A model generated the notes under the pieces. The model worked only from the letters and a program-made list of their open reading frames with translations, had not been told where the DNA came from and made no database searches. From contig JALIZF010001749.1 of NCBI GenBank assembly GCA_029948255.1, forward strand, positions 558,001-622,000: 64,000 nt of DNA, written 5' to 3'. Position 1 is the first letter of the stretch; the number at the start of each line of letters is the position of its first letter. This stretch comes from Telmatactis stephensoni (taxonomy: Eukaryota; Cnidaria; Anthozoa; Actiniaria; Isophelliidae). Position numbers and translations under genes: made by a program. Positions 34,901 to 49,900 of this stretch are shown in pieces.

Positions 34901-37900
34901 CAACCATGCAAATGTATAGTACTGGCTTATAGCCAGTTAAAAAGAATTACCCAAGTCATTTAGTATATTTGTAAACACGTGCTGGAAGAAAACAAAAAGA
35001 AATACAATTACTATTATATACAAATCAATTCAAAAAGCACACACCTACTTCCTAAAGGTCTAAATTGGTCATGCCGATACTAGTACAAGTACTTCTGATA
35101 CTACCTCATGAGTTATGCCAAGAGACCATAATACTAAGAGAGCGAAGCTCAGTATTGATGTCTGTGCCATGTTCGTGGCGGCTAAGGCTATTTTTAGTAA
35201 CTTCGCCAGTCGCGCGCGCAAGGCCCTCAACCAATAGAATTTGCTTTTCGGCGTGCGCGCGGAAGGGACCGTTTGAATTCTATTGTTTAAGTGCCTTGCG
35301 CGCGCGATGGCGAAGTTACTAAAAATAGCCTTAGCCGCCACGAACATGGCACAGACATCAATACTGAGCTTCGCTCTCTTAGTATTATGGTCTCTTGGTT
35401 ATGCCCTATATTATTGAAGCAAACTTCATTGTTCAGAGTGAATTAATTGGGAGATATTTTAATGATTCAATGACTTATGCATATACACTTATTTCAAAAA
35501 ACGTTGTCGCGGTTCAGAACAACAAGCGTCAAGCCAAGACCGAAATGAATGCCGGTTTTATGCCGGTAATGTTTCAAATCAGACTTGCTTTTAACTAATT
35601 ACAAAATGTAAGCAGCTCCCGTGCTTGTTAAGTATAGGAAAACCTACATAGCACTCAGTTGATGTAATATATTCATCAACTATTGTATTCTATTGTTGTT
35701 CTATCTATTGCTTTATGTGTTATTCATTATAATTCTAGAATATATTACATCAGTCATCTTCGTACTACATAGGTCCTCCCTTGTAAGTATAGTGCACTCA
35801 ATTCTGTTCATAACGAGTCTGATTTGATTGTTGCTTTGAACTGCGACAACGTTTTTTGAAATGAGTGTACACTATTTCAGCTAGTTTCAGACCTTCAAAT
35901 GATTTCACGTTTTGTGTCGCCATAGTGTAGTCTATGAAAACATGAGTTTGATGCAACAAGTCAAACTCCATTCTAGTAACCTCATGATGCTGTAAAACTC
36001 TAACGGTAACGGTACTGATTTTTCAATGTTCCTACCAATAACTTTTTTTAATTTTCAAATATGTTGTGTGAATCATTACACGAAAGCAAAATTTAGAATA
36101 AAAAACGGGGGTCACCGTGCTCGTTAGAGGGAAATTTTCAAAATTATCATCAAATTTGGGGTAATATCGACACAAGGTACTGGGGCGAGTTTTACAAAAC
36201 TCCCTATTTATCGCAGCAAGTATTGCACAAATGTTTCAGATTGTGTTTTTAAGTATTTTTTGTCGTAAGTTGAATGAAAATGCTAACAAAATTTTAATTG
36301 TGCTTTTTGAACCATGCGCGGTAGACGTACGCGGTGCAAAACAGATGAATCACCTTAATTACACATACATTTGACGACGTCCATCATATTGGGTTACTGC
36401 GTGATTAGCGTGACAACGTCGTCACGACACACTCAGAACACTATTGTACTTGTTTTCAACACTTCAACACACATTTTGCTAAATCGATCTACTATCATTA
36501 CATACTTGCACCAATGGCGAGACGCTGTGGAATTCTAGGAACTGATCAATGGATGCTTTTACATCTTCATTTACTGTGTGAAGAACACCACAACGAAAGC
36601 CAGAAACACAAAAATCCTAGAACGAAAAAGCAAAGAACAAACCTTACTCTGTCTTCCCTCATCAAAAACAATGAAAAAACAGTTTTGGGCTTCTTTTGGT
36701 AAAAAGAGACTTTTTCACTTACTTTGCTCAGTCCCCATAAAACATGTAGTCGCTTAGGATCTGGGATACTTAAAAGACAAATAATGTTGTCATTAGAGCT
36801 GCAATTATTACAGTATCTTTTGAGTGCCTTAACTCAAAATATTTGTGCAAGAGTGGTCACGTGATCAGTTAGTGGTAGAAAATGTAACAAATCTGTCTTT
36901 TAAATACTAGCTGACGAGTTTCATTGATATGCAACAGCAAATAGCAAATACAGTCCAATTTGGAGGCAGAAACATTTACGTTTGGAATGGACAACTATCT
37001 TTCTTCCTTAAGGAAAAATAGTATAAAACAAGTCACGTGACCAGATGATCAAATCACTTTTTAGTCAATAAGTCCCTAATCAAAGCCGAAAGCCAACCAT
37101 TCCAAACGTGAATATATAAAGCTCATAATGAAGTGTCTACCGTACCTAGTATTATTTTTTCTATTTTCCAATTCAGTGACGTCATAAGTCATGTGATCAC
37201 AATAACTTTTACCTTAAAAAGTTTAGGATCTAAAATACAATTCTTAGACCGATTTGTGTCTTATACAAACGAAAGCCTGCCAAGATATCTAGAAAAAATA
37301 GTTTTTCTCAGATGGGTTAAAATGTCAAGCCTTAACATGCTTGAGTATTACAAAAAACGTTGTCGCATTAGGTCCACAGCGTACACTCCGAGACTACAAA
37401 GGATTTTGGTAGTTTTCTGGTAATTAATGTAATCACAACATGTTTTGGTTGCATAAAACTTGAATACAAAAGGCTTAATTGCTCATAACGCTTGCTGGGA
37501 AGCTCAAACGAATGTACATATGTGAACCGTTTGTTGCGACGTTTTTTGGATTAGGTGTGTACACGTATAACTACTAGTCAGGTACATGTAGTTTCATAAT
37601 GTACATGGATGTCACTTACTCATCAAAGCTTAGTACACACTTCATAGTGCAACCTTCTTTGAATATTGATAACATGTACAGCTCATCTGCAATGACATGT
37701 ATTTGATGTCTATCAAGAAATTAAAGGTTTCAAAAATTAGTTTCAATTTTCAGCTGCGACGAACTCAAGTTCAAGTTCAAGTTCAAGTTTATTTGCCATT
37801 TCGCACAAATATAAATACATTACAATATATTTAGAATTCAAATATACAATCCACATCGCACGCGCCATAAAATCGGGTGCCAAATCGCACTGCCATAAGA

Positions 37901-40900
37901 ATGATTAGGTCTATTAGTAAGATAGTATGGGAGAGGTATCATAATCAAAATAGAAAAACAAGTCATGATTCATACCTATGTGCAAATAGTAGAAAATCTC
38001 TCATTTGCTTCTCTGAGTAAATATAACCGAATGGGTTGTTTGGATTAACAAGTAGAAGTGCACGGATATTAATGCCCTGGAAATAAACATTGAATATATC
38101 AGGCCTTATATCTGAGGTAAACGTACCGAGTATCATGGTGAAGGTACAAATAAAACATGCTTAAAACGTATATATTGAGATTGAAATTGAATGCCTTTAT
38201 TTAAATAGGGTAACTTTAGGGCCCTACTGAAAATCGCTTAACGCGAGTAGGTTTTACCCTCAATAAAAGATTATTATTAACTTTTTCAGTAATTATCCAA
38301 TCACTGCTATTCTTAGAGGCCCCTGTTGTTACTCTTATACTATTTTTCAAACATTCTGCAAATTCATCGTGTGAACGCCGTTAATCAATCGTGATTTCTC
38401 TATATTTACTTTTTATTTTAGTAATAAGGTTCGGGCAGTATGATTCGGATAGTGTGATAGTGCGCAGTGCGCAACCCAGATAGACCACCCCACCCCTCTA
38501 ATTAAGAGAATAAGTGTGCAACTGACCACCCCTCCCCCTCTAGTTGAAAGAATTAGTGTGCAAGCACTTGAATGTGATTTTATATTTAGAGGAGTATGCA
38601 AATGACTATGAACTAGACGCGCCTTCAATGGCGTTTCGTCGGGCTACTTTATAATGCTAAAAATTTTATAAATCCGCAAAATAGATGTATCATATTTAGC
38701 ACTATTACATTCAAATTGCACCATTTCTTAACTAATTACAATTCAACAACAGAAACAAATACGATAAAAAGATAGAGCATAGCAACATCTCAAAACAACA
38801 ATGCCATTGATTGTACTGTATCAGTCATCATTTTGTTGATAGTCATTGATAGTTTTGCCAATTAGTTCACTTTGCGCGCGCTATGGCGTTGTTACTAAAA
38901 ATAGCCTTAGTCGCCACGAACATCGCATAGACATCAATACTCGCTCACTTAGTATTATGGTCTCTTGCAGATAATCATTTGCATACTCCTCACCCATTCA
39001 CAAACTCATTCGCAGTGATTCGTCATGCTTGTGCGGACCGATTGAAAATCCTTTTTGTGCTTGCGCACTAAAGGTGCCCACTAATTCATAATAACGTGCA
39101 TACTCCTCTAAATAATATCGCAATCATCTTGTGCACTAATTCTTTCAACTAGAGGGAGAGGAGTGGTCAGTTAATTAGAGGGGGAGGGGGTGGTCTATCT
39201 GGGTTGCGCACTGCGCACTTGCACACTATACGGATCGTACTGTCTGAACCTTACTACTTATTCTTTTGCACGAGATAAAATGTGAGCTTCCTGTGGTCTT
39301 TGCTGTCAAGCGTGTTAGCTGCTTGAGCTACTTGCATGCTGCTTAAACTTGCTGTCAAGGTGGAATAGCGAGGGAAATGTCGTTTCATGCTACATTGTTC
39401 CTTTTCCCAATACACATGATGTCATTACTGAGCCGTCAGGTCTTTTCGTACCAATTGATAATGTTGCTTGTGAGCAGTCCTTATTGTTATCAAATTTGAT
39501 AACGCCAGGGAAGCTGCTTGATTGTATTGATGAAAGGAATATGGCGTTATCGTTCGGGTCTCTGTGTTTTCCTTTATTACATATTTTTTGAGTCCTTTTC
39601 TATATATCGCAGAGTACTACCTAAATTAACAAACATCAATGCAATTCAAGGCACAAAATTAACTTCAACTGGTTTTCGGACAGCTGACACTGCAAAGTCG
39701 TGTCAAACGGTGGGTACATTTCTGCACCAAGCTTGGGCCCTGGTACTGAATTAGTCAAAAGTAACAAGATAGAAGTTTTATACGAACAGTTATGTCCAAA
39801 TGTTTGATATTGTTATAAGAATAGTTTGAACACAAAGTTAACATAAAAGTTACGAGAGTCTTTATAAGAAAAGGAAGAAAGCACGACTTAACAAGACCAC
39901 GACAAATTAGTTTATTTCTAAAAAAATACGACGCAAGTGTTTGTGACTTTCATTACAACTAAATATCTGGCACAAACCTTTTGGGTTGCATCATCATGGG
40001 CCTTTTCAAGTAAATCCACCGTTAATTCAAACGGACCTGCTTGATCTTGAGTGGTCTGCTTAATAGAAGGTAACAGTCAGTACTGAAATCATCAAATACA
40101 ACCACCATACAAAAGAGAGTCATGAAGTATAGACAAAAGCTACGGTGTAACGCGCACTCTGGTTGAACGAGAAATTGACGGAACACGGTGATGGAGCACG
40201 CTATTTGGGTCAATTTTGTCCACTTTATTGATATATCAAAAGCTTCAAGAAAGGTAAATCAATGTCATGAAGAATGATAATCAGAGATTTGAGTTTTTGG
40301 CTACGCCTTGAGCAACTCTTACGCCGGCATCGTGCCTTCCCATCGATCTGCGTGCATCCAGAATTCGATTTACGCATGCTCAGCATATTGACCATTCCTG
40401 CATTAACGCACCGCGTGGATTCATAGAAGTTTATTTCCAATAAATACTAAATAGTGCCTTTTTACTCCCAAAAGAAAAGAAACAAACAAACAAATATAAA
40501 CAAATAAACAAACAAAACCAACCAACCAACAAAAACAAAGAAAGCAAAATTTTCCAGAATGAACAATTTTGATATGCTCAAGTAAATAACTATTGCCTTG
40601 TACGTAGATGGACAGGACAAGTTGTATTTCCACTAGCTGAGGAAAGAAAGAAGTGGAAAATGTCTTCTCTCACACCACTGGAGCCTGGGCACTAGGGGCC
40701 TTAGTCACGTGTTGAGTGTTTGAGTCAGTAGTTTTTTTGTTGCTGTCCGCCATTTGCTGACCTTCAGTTTGAGCCCTTAAGTACCCACAGTCAACCTTAC
40801 TGGAAAAATGTAGAGTGTCGAGGTTTTTGTTGACATACAGTCTAATCCAGCCTATCGTGTAAATTCGTTCTATTGTATAAGTGACTGCTATGCTTTGCTA

Positions 40901-43900
40901 TGATGTAAGTTGAGCTTGTTTATAAGAAATAAATAAGTCAGGTGGCGGTGGTCAGCTTGAAAATAGAGTAGATTTCGTATCGCTGTGAAAACGGCACCGC
41001 ACGGTCACAGCACGTTACGGCAGGAATTTCGAATGTTTTCATAGACATCACGGCACTGACACGATCACGGCGCGCTTCGTTTCACACTCATACGAAATCT
41101 GCTCTAACTCCCAGTGATATGCGAAACTAGCTTAATGACTGACCTCACTTGATAAATCAACAGACACCAGTTGAATACCAGGTCTCAGCGTCAGGTCTCG
41201 GACAAAACCTCCATAGTACGGTGCAGGCATTAAAAACCCATCTAGAGATAATGTAGATTAAAGCACAGTTGTTGGTATAAATGTTGTCTGTCAAACATAT
41301 TTAAATATTGAAAGATCGAACTAAAAACAAACAAATTGTTCCATAATGAATATACCACAATTACTGTTAGCGTCTATGTAGTGTATTATCGAACTATTGA
41401 GTCATATACGACAAATATTAGAATGCTTTGCCCGCTTTCTTTTGTAAAGTAATTAGTGCCACTTGTTCTATTGTTATGAATGGGGAATGAAAGTCTGAAT
41501 AAGGGCCCGTTCACATGATAGAAGTTGTCCAGGGTAGGTAGGGTGACCCTAGCTACCCGCGGTAGAGAAAGCTAGCGTTCACATGTAATTTGCAGCCTCG
41601 GGGGTTAGGGTTACGTATACCATTACCATCGCGTGGTAGCTAAGTACTTACAGAAACCAGCGGTAATCCGAGAACAACAAATCATGGCCCTATTCCCTAG
41701 GGATAGCCCTACTCTTTCGTTTCACATGGATTTAGGTAAACAAAAATTGTCCCTACCATGTAGCGGCACCCTTGCTTGAAGGTAGGAGCACCCTAGCTCC
41801 TAAGGGGAACCCTCCCTCGCATGTGAAACGAACTGCGTAAAACAAATTAGAAGGGAAACTCTACCACCTAGGGAAATCCTACTACATAGGGCCACCCTCT
41901 CTCATTCGAACAGGCCCTAATGAGAAACTTATTAAAGCATTCTGGAAGTTGTAGCAAAATGAAACCGCCAAGCAAACGTAAGTCTTTACTAAAGAAAGCA
42001 CTCAACAGATGTGAGTCTTACAAAAAAGTGTTAAAATTGAAAAAATACAAATCATTAATCAATCACCATGTAGAGCTTCGAAGGTTAGTAGAAGTATTTT
42101 AAATTTAATACGGTATTCAACGGGAAGCCAGTGTAAGTCAATGAGAGCAGGAGAGATGTGTTCACGTTTCTTTGTTAAGGTGATGAGGCGAGCAGAAGCA
42201 TTTTGGACAGCTTGGAGACGGTCAATAAGGTATTTAGGAAGGCCAAATAGAACAGAGTTACAGTTGTCAAGTTTTGAAGTTATAAAGGCATGGATGAGGA
42301 TTTCAGTAAGGATATGATTGAAGAATGTCATTGGAAACACGAAGAAGGGCAGTTTCACAACTATGAGAAGGCATACATACATACATACATAGTTTATTTG
42401 TTTCGCAGGTTAAGTAATTGGCAAGACATTGAGTCCTGATGTGGACCTGCATCCTATCTACCTATCTCCTAATACAATAAAACATTGTAAATATATGAAA
42501 AACGTTACAATTATACAGTATAAATTGCTTTGTCATTGGTATGGAATTAAGCTTACATATTGAAGGAATTAGGTTGCTAATTACTGATGTGAAATAAATT
42601 AAAATGTTTATTAATTGATTCCACAATTAGTTATAATAAATGTCACAATATTCCAAGAATTTTCAAGTAATAGTAGACGAAGAAGCAGGATAGGAAATTT
42701 GTAGAATAAGTAGTGCTAGGAATGTAATAGAACTAGATAAAAATAAAGAAATAGATAATTTGATCTTTATAATTATAATATTGTATATGGCATGTCGATG
42801 CTATGTCTGGCTTATATGCAGATTGGAAGGGCTCATGAAGATTATTTGCAGATAGGTAGTTGTTGAGTTGTTGGGCAACAGTTTTTTTCTATTACTTTAG
42901 AGACCATTTTTAGATTAGAAATAGGGCGGTAGTTTCCAAGAATTTCATGATCAAGAGAAGGCTTCTTCAACAATGTTCGGAGAACAGCAGATTTTAAACA
43001 AGACGGGACAATTCGAGATGTAAGTGATAAATTTACAATTTTACAAATTACAGGTAACAGCAAACCAAGATGATGACGTAACAGGCCAGCAGGAATGGAA
43101 TCGAGGCTACAGGATTTTGAGAATAGTTTATTACACATGACAGACAGATCTTCAGCGGAGACAGGCAAAAATGAATCAAGGCTACAGCTAAGACATGCAG
43201 AGTCAAGAACAGCAAAAAATATGTTTTACGATTTATATTATTGCTAAAACTACTTTTATTTACTTTTAATTGGTGATAACTCATTCCAGAAAAATATAGT
43301 GAAACATTCCAAACCATTCGAGTAACAATTAAGTAATTCAACGTTTTGTTTTGGCACGCTACATTTCCTCTCCCCCACCCCCTATAAGTGATCAGCCAAC
43401 TTCTGCTCTTAGCGAAGTGGCTTCCCTTTTGTAAATATATTACTCAGAAGAATTTCGTTTTGCTAAATTGCTTCAAAAGCATAACCGAACACGAGGAAAG
43501 GCAAATGAATTAATGAACAAGGTATTCTTTTAGTTAAAAAGTTTTAATTGAGGTTTGGAGAGGCGTTTTAAAAACTGATATGTTTTGCCGGATCTTACCG
43601 GAGAAGACCACAGGAAACCCAAACTGTTACGGTCTAGGAACCCCTGTGGTCGTCACAGACATGCGCATCCTGTTTCTCAACCGGCCTAAAACCAGGGTAT
43701 AAAGACTTGTTATGGTTACTGGCTTTATACCAGTAACACACTATGTCATGGTCTTTATGCGTGCGTGCGAGTACGTGTAATAATTAATTCGAAAATCTCC
43801 GAAGTAGAGCCGAAGTGTCCGAGGGTGTTTAAGTCGATTATTAACTAGATTCACTCGTGCGTTTACTCGTACCCATGTAAAAGGGAGCCCAAAATCGGCT

Positions 43901-46900
43901 TAAAAAGGACATTTAGATTGGCTGCCGCTAGAGTATGCAAATGTGTCACTCGAATATTGTTAAACTATGCTACTGCGCATGCTCGACGTGATTGACCGCA
44001 GGCCGAAAGTAATGTGAGCTCTGGGTACAAGATTAAAGGAAATGTGATTTCGGGACTCCAGTGTAATTCAAATATGCATCGATATATATAGATCGATGAC
44101 ATTTTATAGATCGATGACATTTGCTTGAATTCTTTAGCGGATTGTATGGCGAAACTTACTTTAGAATTGAACGATCTAAAAGGCGTCTTCTGTAAATAAG
44201 GTCTGTATTTAATCATTATCGTGGAGTGTTGAATTTCTACTTGAGGCTCCTCCATGAGTTTAAATCGTGGAGCCTTCGATCAAGATGGTCCGAGATGACG
44301 GGCATGACAACTTCGTGCTCACACTTCGATAAGATTGGGTGTGTCATATGTTAGGGGAAATTGCTGATAGTTAATTTCTTATTCCTTGCCACCAGACCTT
44401 TTGTATTGTACTACTCTGCTTGGAATAATTTCCATCGCATCTAGAGTGAAATCCTTTCTGGGTGGACTTTTTTACGTCGCTCTCCTGGTAATTAACTATG
44501 CTGCCGTCAAGCAACAAAATTGTCGCTGCAAGTCCAACATCAAGGTCATCCAAGTTTTTAGTGTTTGTACTTTATCAGCACGCGAATATATGTTAAAATA
44601 AAGAGCAAACGAAAACATTTTGAGTACGAATTGCCGCCTGAAACATAGCCTGAAACTGGCCGTGAGTTCAGTTCATCAGCACAAGAGAGAGTGTTGAAAT
44701 ATAAAGCAGGAAACGAAAACGACACTGATTTGACTCGACTTTCAGTCTTTGTATTATTAATATTTGATCAAAATGCAAACATTCATTTTATTCATCGTGA
44801 CCTTTGACGAGTCAGCTAGCTGCAGCTATTAGGCAAAATTTGTGTAACTTGGCCAAAATAACTCAAGCGATCTAATTGACATTTTGTAAAATCTATAGTG
44901 TAATTGAATGACTGTGGACTTTGAAACGCAAATTGTAACAAATATCTCAGATACTGATAAAATGAGAGATTTATATACATTGTATGGAATTGTAATATTT
45001 ACATTAACATAGTTCCCCAAATATCTCCCAAATTCAAATGTATATTCGCTGGATATTGTGCATGCATACTTTTCAACGTAATGACAATAATATTTAATTT
45101 TATTTTTGGTCATTGAACAACGCGAATATTTTTTAAACGAGCAATAAACTTTTTCTTCAAAAAACCGTCATAATGAAGGCGACGTGCTGATCATTTGCAT
45201 GTTGACAACACGCGCGAGAACGGCAATTAGCGGCAGCTAATCTAAATGTCGTTTTTAAGCCGCTTTTGGGCTCCTTTTACATGGGCACGAGTGAACGCAC
45301 GAGTGCGTCTAGTTCAATATTGAAGGTCAACTAGCAGTGTTCGTCACACAACGCACAGGAGATAGACAAGAAACATTTGATATATCAGACAAAGTGGTGT
45401 ACTTTCGTGAGTTTTAGGGGAACAGTTCTGCTAATGTGGATACACCAGCTATTTTCTGCTCGCACCATTTCACGTTCTATTAGAAACGGCTAGTCTAGAT
45501 GGTCGAATACGGTAGACACACTAGACAACGCGGCATATTTGACCGTGATGCAACGTACAATGAGTCTGATGCAACATCACGCAATACAGGGAACTAATTT
45601 CGCTCCAAAAAGCGTCTAATATTTATCAGTTTATCATAAGTCTTCAGCAATGAATTCAAGTTTTGGCCGTCATGCACGCTACAGTGAGTCTGATGTAACG
45701 CTCCATATCAAAGCAAACCCTGAATTATGACTTGAGATTTCTACTAAAGGCTAAGGATTACACTAAAGGCACTTCATGGAAGTAACAAATATACTAAATG
45801 GGTAAAAACATTCAGCTCTCAATGCTTCATGGACTTCCGCTTTGCACATATAGCTCAATCCACGAGTTATATTGGCGGTTTGATTGGACAATGGAAGCAA
45901 GTCTTTTACTATAACCAGTACTTATCTCATTTACATAAATACAGTATATCCATGAAAATGTGTCGCTTGCGTTTGAGACGGCTGATTTACTTAATAGTGT
46001 TCGCTTTGATCCCTCTCCTAGTTCTTGTGTCACTTCATTACGAGCCAAACATTAAAAAGATTCGAGATGAAATAGTGTATTTTGCTGAGATGCTCCATAT
46101 TATACAAGCTTCATGGATTCCACTCATGAAACCTATAGCAGACATTCCACGTGGATACAAAGTCATTCTCTTCTATACTCCATACTTCAGAACCATGCCT
46201 TGGCCACAAACTAAAGGGAAGGAGAGAGATTTGAAAGGGTCGGCAGGAAAACGATGTAAGGTGCCATATTGTTACATTACATATTCACGGAAAGACTTAG
46301 CAAGAAGCGATGCAGTAGTGTTTCATGTCAGTTCTCATTTAATGCCTTGGAAGAACGAAATGAAGTCGCTTTTTGATCAAAAAGGAGAAGGACAAAAATG
46401 GGTTTGGCTTAGTGAAGAAAATCCCGTAAAGACATCGCACTATCCGATGAAAAACTTGAATAATATGATGGATGTTACTATAACATATCATCGTAATTCT
46501 ACTATTCTGTCTCGTTATGGTTACTATGTCAAAAATGTAGATAACTCAATTGTTGAAGAAGTTGAGAAACGTCTGTCAAAGAACAGCTTTTCATCGGGAA
46601 AGGATCGATTGGTGCTGTGGTTTGCGAGCAACTGCGTGACACCAAGACTGAATATCGTCCAAGAAATTGCCACGTACATACAAGTTGATGTCTTTGGCAA
46701 ATGTCAGTGGTACTTTGGTCAATCTGGTAAATGTGTTCGAGGGAGATCGGAATGCCATGACAGGGCCAAACGTTACAAGTTTTACTTAGCTTTTGAAAAC
46801 TATAATTGTAAAGATTACGTGACGGAAAAATACTGGAGGAATGCGTTATCGCGTGACATTGTTCCAATAGTGATTGCTGGACGCTATAACAAAGATATCA

Positions 46901-49900
46901 TGATTCCTGGTTCGTACATCGACATCCTTGATTTCCCTAATGCTAAATCATTAGCCAATTATCTCAAATACTTGGACTCTAACGACACTGCATACAATAT
47001 GTACTTTCAGTGGAAGAAAAAATACACAGCTTTCGAGGGAATCAACTCCAATTGGTTGTGTGACTTGTGTGAATTACTTCACAAAAATGATACAAGAAGA
47101 ACTCAACCTTGGGATTTGGAGAAATTTTGGGGAATTCAAGAGAACTGTCTTGCAGATAATAAGTACATTGAAAATGTCTGGCTTAAACCATCCTGATGCA
47201 TGGTGAATGACAACCGTCATCATCATCATCATTAGCCACTTTCATACCGTGAAGACTGGGTACGAGTCCCTTAAACTTTGATGATGGCAACACAAAACTT
47301 ATGTAGTCAGAAAGAGAACTGTATATAATCCCGAGGTTTCATGTTAATCGGATATACATTGAAAGAGATACAGCAGTTCAAACATGCTAGATTTTACAAA
47401 GAAATGTATGGTTGTAGGGAGGATGTATAAAATGAAGTTTGGTGCAATAAATCACTTAATGAGAAACCTAATTAAATGGTGGTTGGTTTGTTTTCTGCCT
47501 TGCTTTGAGTGCTTTTCTCACCTCAGAAAAAAACAAACTAGTGATCTGAGATTTCTATGTATAGAATATCATAATTAGAATATTGTTCTCCAATTAGTGC
47601 TTAGGCAATACAGTGGTTTTTCTTCACTGTGAAAGAATAGGCTAACTAAATAATAAGAAGTAACTGTTACGGATGTGACGTCACTCCGAATAGATTTTCT
47701 TGCGTTACTGTTTTATAAGATATCGTTTTACAAGCTTAAGAGTGTAAATCCATGTGCTACCGGCAATCGCAAGCTACATGCTTCATTTTGTTATATATTC
47801 GACCCGCGAATGTTGGTAAGTCCAGTTCTATTGTAATTTCTATTGATTTTAATGACTTAAAGTAATCACAGTTGCAAATAATAGAGGAATTGAAAGAGTT
47901 TGATTATGTGTAATTGTATACCACGCTTAACAGTGGTTGTTATGCTTGTAATCCTTAGTTTTTATCATGCTAAATTTCTTAGTACGATTGTTATGTAATT
48001 CGGTCACTGATTCTATTTCAGTCGACCTCCATCGATGAGTAATAAATTGTGACAAAGAGAATTATTTGTTTGATGGCGAGTCTGGCAACGCGCGTATTCC
48101 GAAACAGTAACCTCTCTGACTCTTTTGTTCTTCCCAAAACAACTAATACAAACTAAATAGCCATTTTTCTATCACGCCAAAGGAAAATCACTTAGATTGA
48201 ATTCGTATTTTAAAATATTACAACTTCAGTAGGCAAACAAGCAACTAAAGGATTTTTCATCTTATTGATAAATATCTCAAGAGCAGTTGTCTGCTCTGTT
48301 TTGGCTCAAATTGTACTAACAAAACTTTTGATGACAGCTTGCCAATCCAAGGTGTTGCATTTACTTGGGTTATATATTATATGAAGCTCCTTTGCTGGTA
48401 GCCTGAGTGAATGCAACATTTTGTGTCTATAGCTCAATGTGTTCTAGGGATGCTTGCTGCTTGTGCATGAACAGTTGGGTCAGTCAAGAACATGTGGTTT
48501 TCAAAAAGAGATTACATGAAAAATTTCAGGAAGCTGTTAAAACATTTCTATTCTGTAACAAAATGAATTAAACTGGCAACCTGTTTATGTTGTAAATGAA
48601 CACAAGTTGTTCAAATCAAAGCAAAAGAGCTGCTGGTTGCCACGGACAGCTCGCCTTTGTATACTAGAACAGCAGGAGCAGGTGCAATGCAATATTTGCA
48701 TCTAGGTAATGTAAGACCACAGGTATCCCAAACTCATTTTCTGCGGTCTCCCAACAATAGAGAAATGATAAGACTTTCAGAGACTCAGAAGCGCATCTAA
48801 AACAATTTCACAGACGTCCTTTTCCTCAGAGGTCTGCAACAACTAATGATGTGATTGGATGAAGTTTTGTTATGTTTTATGTTTTATGATTTGGTACCTT
48901 TTAGGGTGTCTCAAACTTTAGTAGACTACAAACGACTAAACTAAACTTTTTGGGGTATTTTTCAGTAAATAAGTCACCGAAGATCGGCATTATGTACAGC
49001 TACAGTTTTAACCATTTGACTTTTTTTTCCACACTCATCGATAAAGGAATTCACATATTTAAGATTCATTCAATCATTTGTTTTTGAGTTGGTACATTAA
49101 GGGAGTGAAAATCTTGTATTGCCACACCCTTCTAAATTAGACTAAGGTACCGTTTAGGGGTCATTTTATAAATTTCCAATGAGCATCCCTACTCTCCAAT
49201 ATATGGGAGTTTCCCCCTCAGGCAAACACCATTGCTATTTTCTGATACCAGTTGAGGGAGAAAGTGGTTGGGCAAGTGCTGCCATAACTCAGACCTACAG
49301 CAGGAAAGGCTGAAAAAGATACCAAAGCCCAAAACTGGTCTCAAGAGAGCATTATTTCAAATTTCCTCTACTTTTTCCAGTAATTGTTTTTTTTGGTCCA
49401 ACATGAACTATCTTGTCAAAACAGTGAAAGTTGTATGCCAGCTTTCAGAATAATGGGGCCGTTCACACTACAGTTGTAGATCGATCTGAGTTCGATCTGA
49501 GATCGATCCAGGTTGAAGCGAACTAAGTGTGAACGCGCATCATTTTTCTAGATCGATCTGAGACCGATCTAAGTTGGCTCGCTTCAGATGGTGGTCTGAG
49601 ATCGATTCGAAAGCGATCCAAGACAAATGCGATCCAGGTTGAACGCAAGCAAGGTTGCTTAAAAGCAGTTAAAGTATGAAATGTGTTTTTTCTCTGGGCT
49701 CAATTTAACCCAAAGCTACCATAAAATATACCTTCCATTGTTTTTTATTTGCGATAGGAGACGTGCTTGATCTAAATTAAACTGAAACTAACGAAAAGCG
49801 AGACAATATATACACGAAGAATAAATGAATAAATAATATATATAAGTATATCAAGGTATAACATCTATTTTCTGATAGCATAGATAACCGGCTCCATAAA

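Noticed and set aside
46529..46867. 112-codon minus ORF inside the fucosyltransferase
   Set aside because: Shadow frame of the GT10 catalytic domain.
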